This document shows, in pieces, positions 8,613 through 19,100 of a stretch of 64,000 bases of DNA; position 1 is the stretch's first letter, and each line of letters starts with the position of its first letter. A program made the translations under genes and the position numbers. The notes under the pieces were generated by a model. That model saw nothing but the letters and a program-made list of their open reading frames with translations, searched no databases and was not told the DNA's origin. The DNA comes from Cupriavidus necator (lineage in GTDB: Bacteria; Pseudomonadota; Gammaproteobacteria; Burkholderiales; Burkholderiaceae): assembly GCA_022041995.1 (NCBI GenBank), contig CP074381.1, forward strand, positions 3,472,001-3,536,000, written 5' to 3'.

Positions 8613-10805
8613 TCAAGCCTTGAGGTAGTGCTCGCGCCCACCCAGCCAGCGCGACAGGTGCGCTTCCACGGCTTCCGGGTAGCGCGCCAGCATCAGTTCA
8701 GCCGCCTCCTGCGCGTATTCGACCAGCCACGCATCGGTCTGCAGGTCGGCAAAGCGCAACATCGCTTCGCCGGACTGGCGCGCGCCCAGGAACTCGCCCG
8801 GGCCGCGGATCTCCAGGTCGCGCCGGGCGATCTCGAAGCCGTCGGTGGTCTCGCGCATGGTCGCCAGGCGCTCGCGCGCGGTGGGCGACAGCGGCGCCTG
8901 ATACATCAGCAGGCAGACTGACTCGGCGCTGCCCCGCCCCACCCGGCCGCGCAACTGGTGCAACTGCGCCAGGCCGAAGCGCTCGGCGTGCTCGATCACC
9001 ATCAGCGAGGCATTGGGCACGTCCACGCCCACTTCGATCACGGTGGTGGCCACCAGCACCTGCATGCGGTTGGCGCTGAAGTCGTCCATCACAGATGCCT
9101 TCTCGGCCGGCGGCAGCCGTCCGTGCACCAGGCCCACGCGCAGGTCCGGCAGCGCGGCCACCAGCGTTTCATAGGTCTCCACCGCGGTCTGCAACTGCAG
9201 CGCCTCGCTTTCCTCGATCAGCGGGCATACCCAGTAGACCTGGCGGCCTTCGGCGGCGGCGTGATGGATGCGTCCGATCACTTCGTCGCGCCGCTCGTCG
9301 TTGACCAGGCGCGTGACAATGGGGGTGCGGCCCGGCGGCAATTCATCGATCACCGACACATCGAGGTCGGCGTAGTAAGTCATGGCCAGCGTGCGCGGAA
9401 TCGGCGTGGCCGACATCATCAACTGGTGCGGCACGGTTTCGGCCGCGGTTACCGCTGCATCGGGGGCATCCGCGGCACCGGCCTTGCCGCGCAGCGCCAG
9501 CCGCTGCGCCACGCCGAAGCGGTGCTGCTCGTCGACCACCGACAGCCCCAGCCTGGCAAAGCGCACGCTGTCCTGGATCAGCGCATGGGTGCCGATCACC
9601 AGCTGCGCCTCGCCCGATTCCACGCGTGCCACGGCCTCGCGCTTCTCGCGCGCCTTCTGGCTGCCGGCCAGCCACGCCACCGGCACGCCCAGCGGCTCCA
9701 GCCACGCGGACAGCTTGCGGTAGTGCTGCTCGGCCAGGATTTCGGTGGGCGCCATCAGCGCGGCCTGGTAGCCGGCATCGATGGCCTGGCAGGCCGCCAG
9801 CGCGGCGACGATGGTCTTGCCGCTGCCCACGTCGCCCTGCAGCAGCCGGTGCATCGGGTGCGGGCGCGTCATGTCGGCGGCGATTTCTTCCACCACGCGC
9901 TGCTGCGCCCCGGTCAGCCGGAACGGCAACGCGGCCAGGAAGCGCGTCAGCAGGCCGCCCTCGCGGCGCGGCATGGTCGGCGCGGTCTTTTCGCGCCGCG
10001 CCGCGTGCGCGCGCCGCAGCGAGATCTGCTGCGCCAGCAGTTCATCGAACTTGATGCGCTGCCAGGCCGGGTGCGAGCGGTCGGCCAGCGCGGCCTCGCT
10101 CTCCTGCGGCGGGGGTGCGTGCAGCAGCCGCAGGCAGTCGGCCAGGGGGCGCAGGTGCAGGCGTGCCAGCGGCCCCTCCAGCACCGCCTGCGGCAGCGTC
10201 TCGGGCATAGGCGTGCGCGACAGCGTGCCGCCGATGGCCTTGCGCAGATAGGCCTGCGGGATGCCGGCGGTAGACGGATACACCGGCGTCAGGCGGTCGG
10301 GCAGCGCTTCGCCGGGCACCACCGGGCGCACCGTCGGGTGGACCATCTCGGCGCCGAAGAAGCCGCCGCGCACCTCGCCGCGCACGCGCAGGCGCACGCC
10401 TTCGGCCATCTGCTTGGTCTGGCTGCCGTAGAAGTTCAGGAAGCGCAGCGTCAGCTCGCCGCTGTCGTCGGCAATCTTGACCACCAGCTGACGGCGCGGC
10501 CGGAACGTGACTTCGTTGGAGATGACCTCGCCTTCCACCTGCGCCGGCAGCCCGAGCCCGGCGCGGTGGATGGCCTCGGCGATCGGCGCCAGCGTGGTCT
10601 CGTCCTCATAGCGCATCGGCAGGTGCAGCACCAGGTCGACGGGACGGCGCAGGCCGAGCTTGGCCAGGCGCGCGGCCGCGGAAGACGTGCCGGAGGCGGC
10701 GGCCTTGCCCCTGGCTGCGCCGGCCTTGCCGCGCGCGGGCGCCGCCGTGTCCTTGGCGGCGTCGGCGGGGTCGTGGATCGGTTCGGCGGTTCCGGGCATC
10801 GGCAA
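8613..10805 (-). CDS. recG: ATP-dependent DNA helicase RecG
   Basis: Branch-migrating helicase that regresses stalled forks and processes Holliday junctions. The 730-residue protein has a poorly conserved Ala/Lys-rich N-terminal extension (about 40 residues), so a start further in is possible; the body matches the usual ~690 residues. Visible are the wedge/OB domain, Walker A GDVGSGKT, the DEQH box (VVDEQHRFGV), motif III MSATPIPRTLA, and motif VI (HQLRGRVGRG). The C-terminal TRG-like region follows. It diverges from queA across a 217-base gap. Confidence 0.96.
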   Translation of the reverse strand: MPMPGTAEPIHDPADAAKDTAAPARGKAGAARGKAAASGTSSAAARLAKLGLRRPVDLVLHLPMRYEDETTLAPIAEAIHRAGLGLPAQVEGEVISNEVTFRPRRQLVVKIADDSGELTLRFLNFYGSQTKQMAEGVRLRVRGEVRGGFFGAEMVHPTVRPVVPGEALPDRLTPVYPSTAGIPQAYLRKAIGGTLSRTPMPETLPQAVLEGPLARLHLRPLADCLRLLHAPPPQESEAALADRSHPAWQRIKFDELLAQQISLRRAHAARREKTAPTMPRREGGLLTRFLAALPFRLTGAQQRVVEEIAADMTRPHPMHRLLQGDVGSGKTIVAALAACQAIDAGYQAALMAPTEILAEQHYRKLSAWLEPLGVPVAWLAGSQKAREKREAVARVESGEAQLVIGTHALIQDSVRFARLGLSVVDEQHRFGVAQRLALRGKAGAADAPDAAVTAAETVPHQLMMSATPIPRTLAMTYYADLDVSVIDELPPGRTPIVTRLVNDERRDEVIGRIHHAAAEGRQVYWVCPLIEESEALQLQTAVETYETLVAALPDLRVGLVHGRLPPAEKASVMDDFSANRMQVLVATTVIEVGVDVPNASLMVIEHAERFGLAQLHQLRGRVGRGSAESVCLLMYQAPLSPTARERLATMRETTDGFEIARRDLEIRGPGEFLGARQSGEAMLRFADLQTDAWLVEYAQEAAELMLARYPEAVEAHLSRWLGGREHYLKA

Positions 10806-11022
10806 GAAATTTTGGCAGCGATCGCTCTCGTGCTGCGGGGTTGGCTGGCGCGGCGCCGGCGAATAGCCGGTATCACGCCCGGCCCGGCGGCAAGCGCGCC
10901 CATGGCCTTACAATATCGGATTCGCCGATTGTACCCATGCCGGCTGCCACCACGGGCAGCGGAGTGCCGTTTTGTGCCCCGCTCCGGCCTGCATGGGGAT
11001 CGCGCAGCCCCTCGCTCCCACG

Positions 11023-13240
<2,218 letters not shown>

Positions 13241-13462
13241 CAACGCCGGCTGGCGCGAACTTTTGCGCTGCCGGCGGTCGAATAGCCGGGTTATCCGGAG
13301 GCGACCCGAGATCCGCAGCGCCCGGCCATGCCGACCCCTGCCGCAAGTTGCCCCGAGCGCACCCGAACAAACCCGTATTCCGCCCTAGAATGCCAAGGGC
13401 GGGCGGAATGCGAATGGTAGAATGCTCGATTATTTGACTGACTTTTGTGACGGAGAAACAAC

Positions 13463-13789
13463 GTGCTGATTTCTAACGCATTTGCCCAGACCGCCGGAGC
13501 CGGCGGCGCGGCTGGCGGCCTGATGAGCTTCCTGCCCATCATCCTGATGTTTGGCGTGCTGTGGTTCATCATGATCCGCCCGCAGATGAAGCGCCAGAAG
13601 GAAGCCAAGGCAATGCTCGAAGCACTGGCCAAGAACGATGAAGTCGTGACCGCCGGCGGCATCCTGGGCAAGGTGACCAAGGTCACCGACCAGTATGTCA
13701 GCCTGGAAATCGCCGAAGGCACTGAAATCACCGTGCAGAAAAGTGCCGTGACCACCGTGCTGCCCAAGGGCTCGCTCAAGGCGCTCTGA
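13463..13789 (+). CDS. yajC: Sec translocon accessory subunit YajC
   Basis: Single-pass inner-membrane protein that copurifies with SecDF-YidC. The 108-residue product starts at GTG 13463 ([19 protein letters not shown]), preceded by CGGAGAAA. One transmembrane helix (FLPIILMFGVLWFIMIRPQ, about residues 25-45) is followed by the conserved KRQKEAKAMLEALAKNDEVV and VTAGGILGKV segments. It lies between tgt (222-base gap) and secD (209-base gap). Confidence 0.96.
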   Translation: MLISNAFAQTAGAGGAAGGLMSFLPIILMFGVLWFIMIRPQMKRQKEAKAMLEALAKNDEVVTAGGILGKVTKVTDQYVSLEIAEGTEITVQKSAVTTVLPKGSLKAL

Positions 13790-13855
13790 TCTCCGGATCG
13801 CACACGCGACTCCCGCCTTTGTCTTTTCCGGCATGCCCGTTCGCGCATGCCCCGG

Positions 13856-13917
13856 CAGCCGCCTGATCCAGCCCGACGAAGCCCACGTGGCTTCGATCCG
13901 TGGCTGCCAGGCGGCTG
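13856..13917 (+). promoter_or_regulatory. Structured leader between yajC and secD
   Basis: A perfect 10-base inverted repeat, CAGCCGCCTG at 13856-13865 and CAGGCGGCTG at 13908-13917, encloses a second one, GAAGCC and GGCTTC, at 13878-13894. RNA from here would form a nested hairpin about 80 bases before the secD start. It lacks a T-run, so it is not a classical terminator. A role in mRNA processing or secD control is inference. Confidence 0.5.
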
Positions 13918-13998
13918 TTTGCCAAACCGGTTCGGCCCCGCCGACGTGGTGCGCCACGCCAGCGCCGGCCCCGCCAACCGCTGAATGACTGGCCCGAG

Positions 13999-15870
13999 AT
14001 GAATCGTTATCCGCTTTGGAAATACCTCGTGATCCTGGTGGCCCTGGCCATCGGCATCATCTATACCTTGCCGAACTTCTTCGGCGAGGCGCCCGCCGTG
14101 CAGGTGTCCTCGGGCAAAGCCACGGTCAAGGTCGACCTGTCGATGCAGAAGCAGGTCGAAGAGATCCTGGCGCAGAGCCAGCTGCGGCCTGACGGCGTCT
14201 TCTTCGATATTTCCGGCCAGTCCGGCTCGGTCAAGGCGCGCTTCAGCACCACCGACGAGCAGCTCAAGGCCAAGGACGTGCTGTCGCGCACGCTGAATCC
14301 CGATGCGGCCAACCCCACCTACGTGGTGGCGCTGAACCTGCTGTCGGGTTCGCCACGCTGGCTGACCGCCATGCACGCGCTGCCGATGTACCTGGGCCTG
14401 GACCTGCGCGGCGGCGTGCACTTCCTGCTGCAAGTCGACATGAAGGGCGCCGTCGACAAGAAGCTCGACAGCCTGGCCGGCGACGCGCGCACGCTGCTGC
14501 GCGACAAGAGCATCCGCCACGGCGGCATCGACCGCGACGGCGAGCGCCTGACAGTGCGCTTCAACAACGCCGAGGACGCCGGCCGCGCCCGCCCCCTGCT
14601 GGCCGACAACCTGCGTGAAGTCGCCTTTGCGATGGACGGCAACAATATCGTCGGCACCTTCACCGAAGCCGCCCGCAAGGCCGTGCAGGACGCCGCGGTC
14701 AAGCAGAACATCACCACGCTGCACAACCGCGTGAACGAGCTTGGCGTGGCCGAGCCGGTCATCCAGCAACAAGGCGCCGACCGCATCGTGGTACAGCTGC
14801 CGGGCGTGCAGGACACCGCCAAGGCCAAGGACATCATCGGCCGTACCGCCACGCTGGAAGCGCGCCTGGTCGACAACGACGCCCCGCGCAGCCCGCGCCC
14901 GGGCGACCCGATCCCGTTCGGCAGCGAGCTCTTCACGCAAGGCAACGGCGCCCCCGTGGTGCTCAAGAAGCAGGTCATCTTCACCGGCGACCGCATTGAA
15001 AGCGCCTCCGCCGGCTTCGACCAGAACCAGCATCCTTCGGTCAACATCAAGCTCGACGCCCAGGGCGGCCGCGTGCTGCGCGACGTCTCGCGCGAGAACC
15101 TGAAGAAGCCGATGGCGATCGTGCTGTTCGAAAAGGGCAAGGGCGAAGTGCTGACGGTGGCGACGATCCAGTCCGAACTGGGCTCCAGCTTCCAGATCAC
15201 CGGCTCCTACTCCACCGAGGCCGCCAACGACCTCGCACTGCTGCTGCGTGCCGGCTCGCTGGCCGCGCCGATGGAGATCATTGAAGAGCGCACCATCGGC
15301 CCGTCGCTGGGCGCGGACAACATCCAGAAGGGTTTTGACTCGGTCGCCTACGGCTTTGCCGCGATCGCCGTGTTCATGGTCCTGTACTACATGCTGTTCG
15401 GCGTGTTCTCGGTATTTGCGCTGGGAGTGAACCTGCTGCTGCTGATCGCGGTGCTGTCGATGCTGCAGGCCACGCTGACGCTGCCGGGCATTGCCGCGAT
15501 CGCGCTGGTGCTGGGCATGGCCATCGACGCCAACGTGCTGATCAACGAGCGCATCCGCGAAGAGCTGCGCGCGGGCGCGTCGCCGCAGATGGCGATCGCG
15601 GTTGGTTTCGACCGCGCCTGGGCCACCATCCTGGACTCCAACGTGACCACGCTGATCGCCGGCCTGGCACTGCTGGCCTTTGGTTCGGGCCCGGTGCGCG
15701 GCTTTGCCGTGGTGCACTGCCTGGGCATCCTGACCTCGATGTTCTCGGCGGTGTTCTTCAACCGCGGCCTGGTCAACCTCTGGTACGGCCGCAAGAAGAA
15801 GCTGCAGAGCGTGGCCATCGGCCAGATCTGGAAGCCGGGCAACACCACCGACACGCCGGTCGCCAAGTAA
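13999..15870 (+). CDS. secD: Protein translocase subunit SecD
   Basis: Inner-membrane RND-family subunit that uses proton motive force to complete SecYEG-dependent export. The start ATG 13999 (MNRYPLWKYLVILVALAIG) places a signal-anchor helix at the N-terminus and gives 623 residues, the expected size. The conserved LGLDLRGGVHFLLQVD lies after the first periplasmic portion. The C-terminal six-helix region contains GIAAIALVLGMAIDANVLIN, with the Asp proposed to carry protons. secF follows after 40 bases. Confidence 0.97.
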   Translation: MNRYPLWKYLVILVALAIGIIYTLPNFFGEAPAVQVSSGKATVKVDLSMQKQVEEILAQSQLRPDGVFFDISGQSGSVKARFSTTDEQLKAKDVLSRTLNPDAANPTYVVALNLLSGSPRWLTAMHALPMYLGLDLRGGVHFLLQVDMKGAVDKKLDSLAGDARTLLRDKSIRHGGIDRDGERLTVRFNNAEDAGRARPLLADNLREVAFAMDGNNIVGTFTEAARKAVQDAAVKQNITTLHNRVNELGVAEPVIQQQGADRIVVQLPGVQDTAKAKDIIGRTATLEARLVDNDAPRSPRPGDPIPFGSELFTQGNGAPVVLKKQVIFTGDRIESASAGFDQNQHPSVNIKLDAQGGRVLRDVSRENLKKPMAIVLFEKGKGEVLTVATIQSELGSSFQITGSYSTEAANDLALLLRAGSLAAPMEIIEERTIGPSLGADNIQKGFDSVAYGFAAIAVFMVLYYMLFGVFSVFALGVNLLLLIAVLSMLQATLTLPGIAAIALVLGMAIDANVLINERIREELRAGASPQMAIAVGFDRAWATILDSNVTTLIAGLALLAFGSGPVRGFAVVHCLGILTSMFSAVFFNRGLVNLWYGRKKKLQSVAIGQIWKPGNTTDTPVAK

Positions 15871-15910
15871 GGCGAGCAGCAACAACTAGCAGTACAGAAC
15901 AGGATTCAAC

Positions 15911-16882
15911 ATGGAATTCTTCCGCATCCGGCGCGACATTCCGTTCATGAAGCACGCGTTGGTCTTCAACGTGATCTCCTTCCTGACGTTTGCCGCGGCC
16001 GTGTTCTTCCTCTGGCACAAGGGCCTCCACCTGTCGATCGAATTCACCGGCGGCACGGTGATGGAGGTCAGCTACCAGCAGGCGGCCGACCTGGAAAAGA
16101 TCCGCGGCCAGGTGGGCAAGCTGGGCTATACCGACGTGCAGGTGCAGAATTTCGGCACCTCGCGCGACGTGATGATCCGCCTGCCGCTGCAGAAGGGCCC
16201 GGAGGGCAAGCCCGTCACCTCGGCCCAGCAGAGCGAGCAGGTGATGGGCGCGCTGCAGGCAGCGTCGCCTGAGGTCAAGCTGCAACGGGTGGAGTTCGTC
16301 GGCCCGCAGGTGGGCAAGGAGCTGGCTACCGATGGCCTGCTGGCGCTCTTGTGCGTGGTGGCCGGCATCATGATCTACCTGTCGTTCCGCTTCGAATGGA
16401 AGTTCGCGGTGGCGGGCATCATCGCCAACCTGCACGACGTGGTCATCATCCTGGGCTTCTTCGCCTACTTCCAGTGGGAGTTCTCGCTGTCGGTGCTGGC
16501 GGCCGTGCTGGCGGTGCTGGGCTACTCGGTGAACGAATCCGTGGTGATCTTCGACCGGGTCCGCGAGAATTTCCGCAAGTTCCGCAAGATGAGCACGCAC
16601 GAGGTCATTGACAGCGCGATCACCGGCACCATCTCGCGCACCATCATCACCCACGGCTCGACCCAGATGATGGTGCTGTCGATGTTCTTCTTCGGCGGCC
16701 CCACGCTGCACTACTTTGCCCTGGCGCTGACAGTTGGCATTCTGTTCGGCATCTACTCGTCGGTGTTCGTGGCCGCGGCGCTGGCGATGTGGCTGGGCGT
16801 CAAGCGCGAGGACCTGGTCAAGGGCGACAAGAAGGGCGACTCGACCGACCGCAACGACCCCAACTACGGCGCGCAGGCCTGA
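15911..16882 (+). CDS. secF: Protein translocase subunit SecF
   Basis: Partner of SecD in the SecDF export motor. The 323-residue protein starts MEFFRIRRDIPFMKHALVFN. A first transmembrane helix is followed by the periplasmic domain with the SecF motif LSIEFTGGTVMEV. The membrane region has VLAVLGYSVNESVVIFDRVREN, where the acidic residue after the VI pair is the conserved functional one. A strong terminator begins 24 bases after the stop, closing the queA-tgt-yajC-secDF transcription unit. Confidence 0.97.
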   Translation: MEFFRIRRDIPFMKHALVFNVISFLTFAAAVFFLWHKGLHLSIEFTGGTVMEVSYQQAADLEKIRGQVGKLGYTDVQVQNFGTSRDVMIRLPLQKGPEGKPVTSAQQSEQVMGALQAASPEVKLQRVEFVGPQVGKELATDGLLALLCVVAGIMIYLSFRFEWKFAVAGIIANLHDVVIILGFFAYFQWEFSLSVLAAVLAVLGYSVNESVVIFDRVRENFRKFRKMSTHEVIDSAITGTISRTIITHGSTQMMVLSMFFFGGPTLHYFALALTVGILFGIYSSVFVAAALAMWLGVKREDLVKGDKKGDSTDRNDPNYGAQA

Positions 16883-16905
16883 CCCCTGCCCTGCCGGCCA
16901 AACAG

Positions 16906-16932
16906 AACGGCGCCCCGCGGGGCGCCGTTTTT
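16906..16932. terminator. Bidirectional intrinsic terminator between secF and phcQ
   Basis: AACGGCGCCCC and GGGGCGCCGTT form a near-perfect GC-rich stem with almost no loop, followed by TTTTT on the plus strand. A short A-run on the other side lets it serve the leftward phc operon too. It lies between convergent gene ends. Confidence 0.85.
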
Positions 16933-16956
16933 CATGGCTGCAAAGTCTGGGAAATT

Positions 16957-17964
16957 TCAGGCCGGCATCGAGAACCGCTCGATCCACGCCGCCAGCCGGT
17001 CGGCCGCGAAGGCCTCGCTGCGCGGGCATGCGCGGCACACCACGGTGCTGCCGTCGCGCGCAAACTGCAGCGCGCCGCCAGCCTCTTCCAGCCACAGCAG
17101 GCTGGCCAGCCAGGCCGAGTGCTGCGCCGACACGGGTGCGCCGATCGGCTGCGCGAGGAACTCCGCCAGCGTGGCCGGCGCGGTCCACACCACGGTGTCG
17201 CCGTCGCGGCGCACCACCTCGCTGCCCAGCGCATCGACAATCACTGCCGCGGCATCGGCAGCGCCCCGGCCGGCATTGGCACCGCGCAGGCCGGCCAGGC
17301 GCGTAGCCACGGCATGGCCGAAGCTGCCGCTGCGCTCGGCCTCTGCGCGCACCAGGTCGGCGTAGTCCATGCGCTGCCAGTCCGGCTCGACGCTGCCCGC
17401 GCCGGCCAGGTCGACTGCCGCGAGGTAGGTTTCGACCGGCTGGAACCGGCCCGGCCCGATCAGGCTGGCACACAGCGCATGCACCATGCCGATGCGCGAG
17501 GCCACGGTCTGGGTCTGCAGCACGGACAGCTTCTCACGCAGCAGCTGGTCGCGTTCCTTGCGCAGGCCGGACATTTCCAGCGCCTGCTTCAGCTCCATGC
17601 GCAGCGCGGTAATGTCCCACGGCTTCTTGATGTAGCGGTGGATCTGCCCCTGGTTGACCGCCTCGACGGTCTGGTCGAGCTCTGAATACGCGGTGGTCAG
17701 GATGCGCACGATATGCGGGTAGCGCTCGCGCGCGTAGCGCAGCAGTTCATTGCCATACTCGCCCGGCATGCGCTGGTCCGACACCAGTACCGCCAGGCTG
17801 CCTGCGTGGGCATCAAGCAATGCCTTGCCCTCTTCAACGGAGCCGCCGGTGGCCACCGGTGCCAGCGCCCCGATGGCACGCTGGAAATACTTGACTGCAG
17901 TCGCTTCGTCATCGACGAACAGAATCGCCGGGGGTGGTGCCTGCGTGGCATTCGGTTCGGTCAT
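16957..17964 (-). CDS. phcQ: PhcQ, response regulator of the Phc quorum-sensing operon
   Basis: Last gene of the phcBSRQ operon; in Ralstonia PhcQ takes part in relaying the PhcS signal toward PhcA. The 335-residue protein has an N-terminal receiver domain with acidic pair D18-D19, phospho-acceptor D63 (VSDQRMPG) and K113 (RYIKKPWD). The rest (residues ~145-335) is not a recognised HTH and has no DNA-binding motif I can see, so its output mode is unknown. Its start overlaps the phcR stop by 4 bases (ATGA), indicating translational coupling. Assignment rests on gene order plus domain layout. Confidence 0.82.
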   Translation of the reverse strand: MTEPNATQAPPPAILFVDDEATAVKYFQRAIGALAPVATGGSVEEGKALLDAHAGSLAVLVSDQRMPGEYGNELLRYARERYPHIVRILTTAYSELDQTVEAVNQGQIHRYIKKPWDITALRMELKQALEMSGLRKERDQLLREKLSVLQTQTVASRIGMVHALCASLIGPGRFQPVETYLAAVDLAGAGSVEPDWQRMDYADLVRAEAERSGSFGHAVATRLAGLRGANAGRGAADAAAVIVDALGSEVVRRDGDTVVWTAPATLAEFLAQPIGAPVSAQHSAWLASLLWLEEAGGALQFARDGSTVVCRACPRSEAFAADRLAAWIERFSMPA

Positions 17965-19094
17965 CGGTCACTCCTATGCTTTCGACTCTTGAAACTTGGA
18001 AAGTCCAGCGTCACCGTCGTGCCGGCACCGGATGCGGATTCGATCCGTATGCCGCCGCCAAACGACTGCATGACACGGTTGCAGAAAATCATGCCCAGGC
18101 CGCTGCCGCCGGCACTGGCGTGGGTGGTGACAGGGTCGACCAGCAGCCGCTCCATCACTTCCGGCGGAATGCCCGGCCCGTTGTCGCAGATGCGGATTTC
18201 CGGGCGCGGCTGCGCCACCACCACAAAGCGCAACGCCGGCGTGCCGACACTGCCCAGCGCCCGCAGGGCGTTGCTCATCACCGAGGAGAGCACCAGCGCC
18301 ACGCAGTTGGGCAGCGTCTGCACCGGGAAATCGCCATGCATCTCCACCTGCACCCAGCTGCGCTGGTCGCCCGCGAACGGGTAGCTGTCCAGCAGCGAAG
18401 TAACCAGCGTGCCAGCGCTGACCTCGGTGCCGGCATCGGGCCGTGCCGGCCTGCTGCCGGCACTGTTGCGCACTGACTGCAGGAACGATGACAGCACCGC
18501 CAGGCAATACTGGGCGTTGTCGTACATGGCGCTGGCCGCCTGGCCGATCTCGGCCTGGCGCTGCGCACTGTATTCGCCGGCGACACGCCCGCGGATGCCG
18601 TGGGCAAAGTTGGCAATCGCCGCCAGCGGCGTGTTCAGCTCGTGCGCCAGGAAAGCCAGCGTCTCGTCGATCGCCATCAGCCGGTGCTGGCGCAGGGTGC
18701 GCTCGCGGTGGCGCTCGGCGGCGCTTGCCAGCACCTCGCGCAGGTCGGCCACGCTCAGCGGCTTTTCCAGGATGCGGAAGACTTCGCCGCTGTTGACGGT
18801 TTCCAGCAGCACGTCCTTGTCGGCATAGGCCGTGACCAGGATGCGCACGATCTGCGGGTATTGCTGCGCCACCTGGCGCAGCAGCTGGCCGCCGTCGCGC
18901 CCGGGCATGCGGAAGTCGGTCACCAGCACCGCCACGCGGGCAGGGTCCGCGCGCAGCACCGCCAGGGCCTCGTCGGCGCCGTCTGCCACCAACACCTCGT
19001 AGTCGCCGCCGGCGGCCCGGGCGAAATACTTGCGCGCCATCTCCTCGTCGTCGACATAGAGAACGGCAAGCCGTGCCTGCTTCGCTTCACTCAT
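17961..19094 (-). CDS. phcR: PhcR, receiver-histidine kinase hybrid of the Phc system
   Basis: Unusual response regulator carrying a kinase-like output, as known for PhcR of Ralstonia solanacearum. Residues 1-125 form a receiver domain with D15-D16, phospho-acceptor D60 (VTDFRMPG) and K111 (RILEKPL). It is followed by a kinase dimerisation segment with H151 in LAHELNTPL and an ATPase domain with the N box (SSVMSNALRAL), G1 box (ICDNGPGIP) and G2 box (GGSGLGM). There are no membrane helices. It lies between phcS (6-base gap) and phcQ (4-base overlap). The H box keeps His, so it may be catalytically active. Confidence 0.87.
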   Translation of the reverse strand: MSEAKQARLAVLYVDDEEMARKYFARAAGGDYEVLVADGADEALAVLRADPARVAVLVTDFRMPGRDGGQLLRQVAQQYPQIVRILVTAYADKDVLLETVNSGEVFRILEKPLSVADLREVLASAAERHRERTLRQHRLMAIDETLAFLAHELNTPLAAIANFAHGIRGRVAGEYSAQRQAEIGQAASAMYDNAQYCLAVLSSFLQSVRNSAGSRPARPDAGTEVSAGTLVTSLLDSYPFAGDQRSWVQVEMHGDFPVQTLPNCVALVLSSVMSNALRALGSVGTPALRFVVVAQPRPEIRICDNGPGIPPEVMERLLVDPVTTHASAGGSGLGMIFCNRVMQSFGGGIRIESASGAGTTVTLDFPSFKSRKHRSDR

Positions 19095-19100
19095 GGCTGG

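Noticed and set aside
13291..15885. Long minus-strand open frame opposite yajC and secD
   Set aside because: Low-complexity antisense translation of secD; no ribosome-binding site and no homology, while secD on the plus strand is intact.
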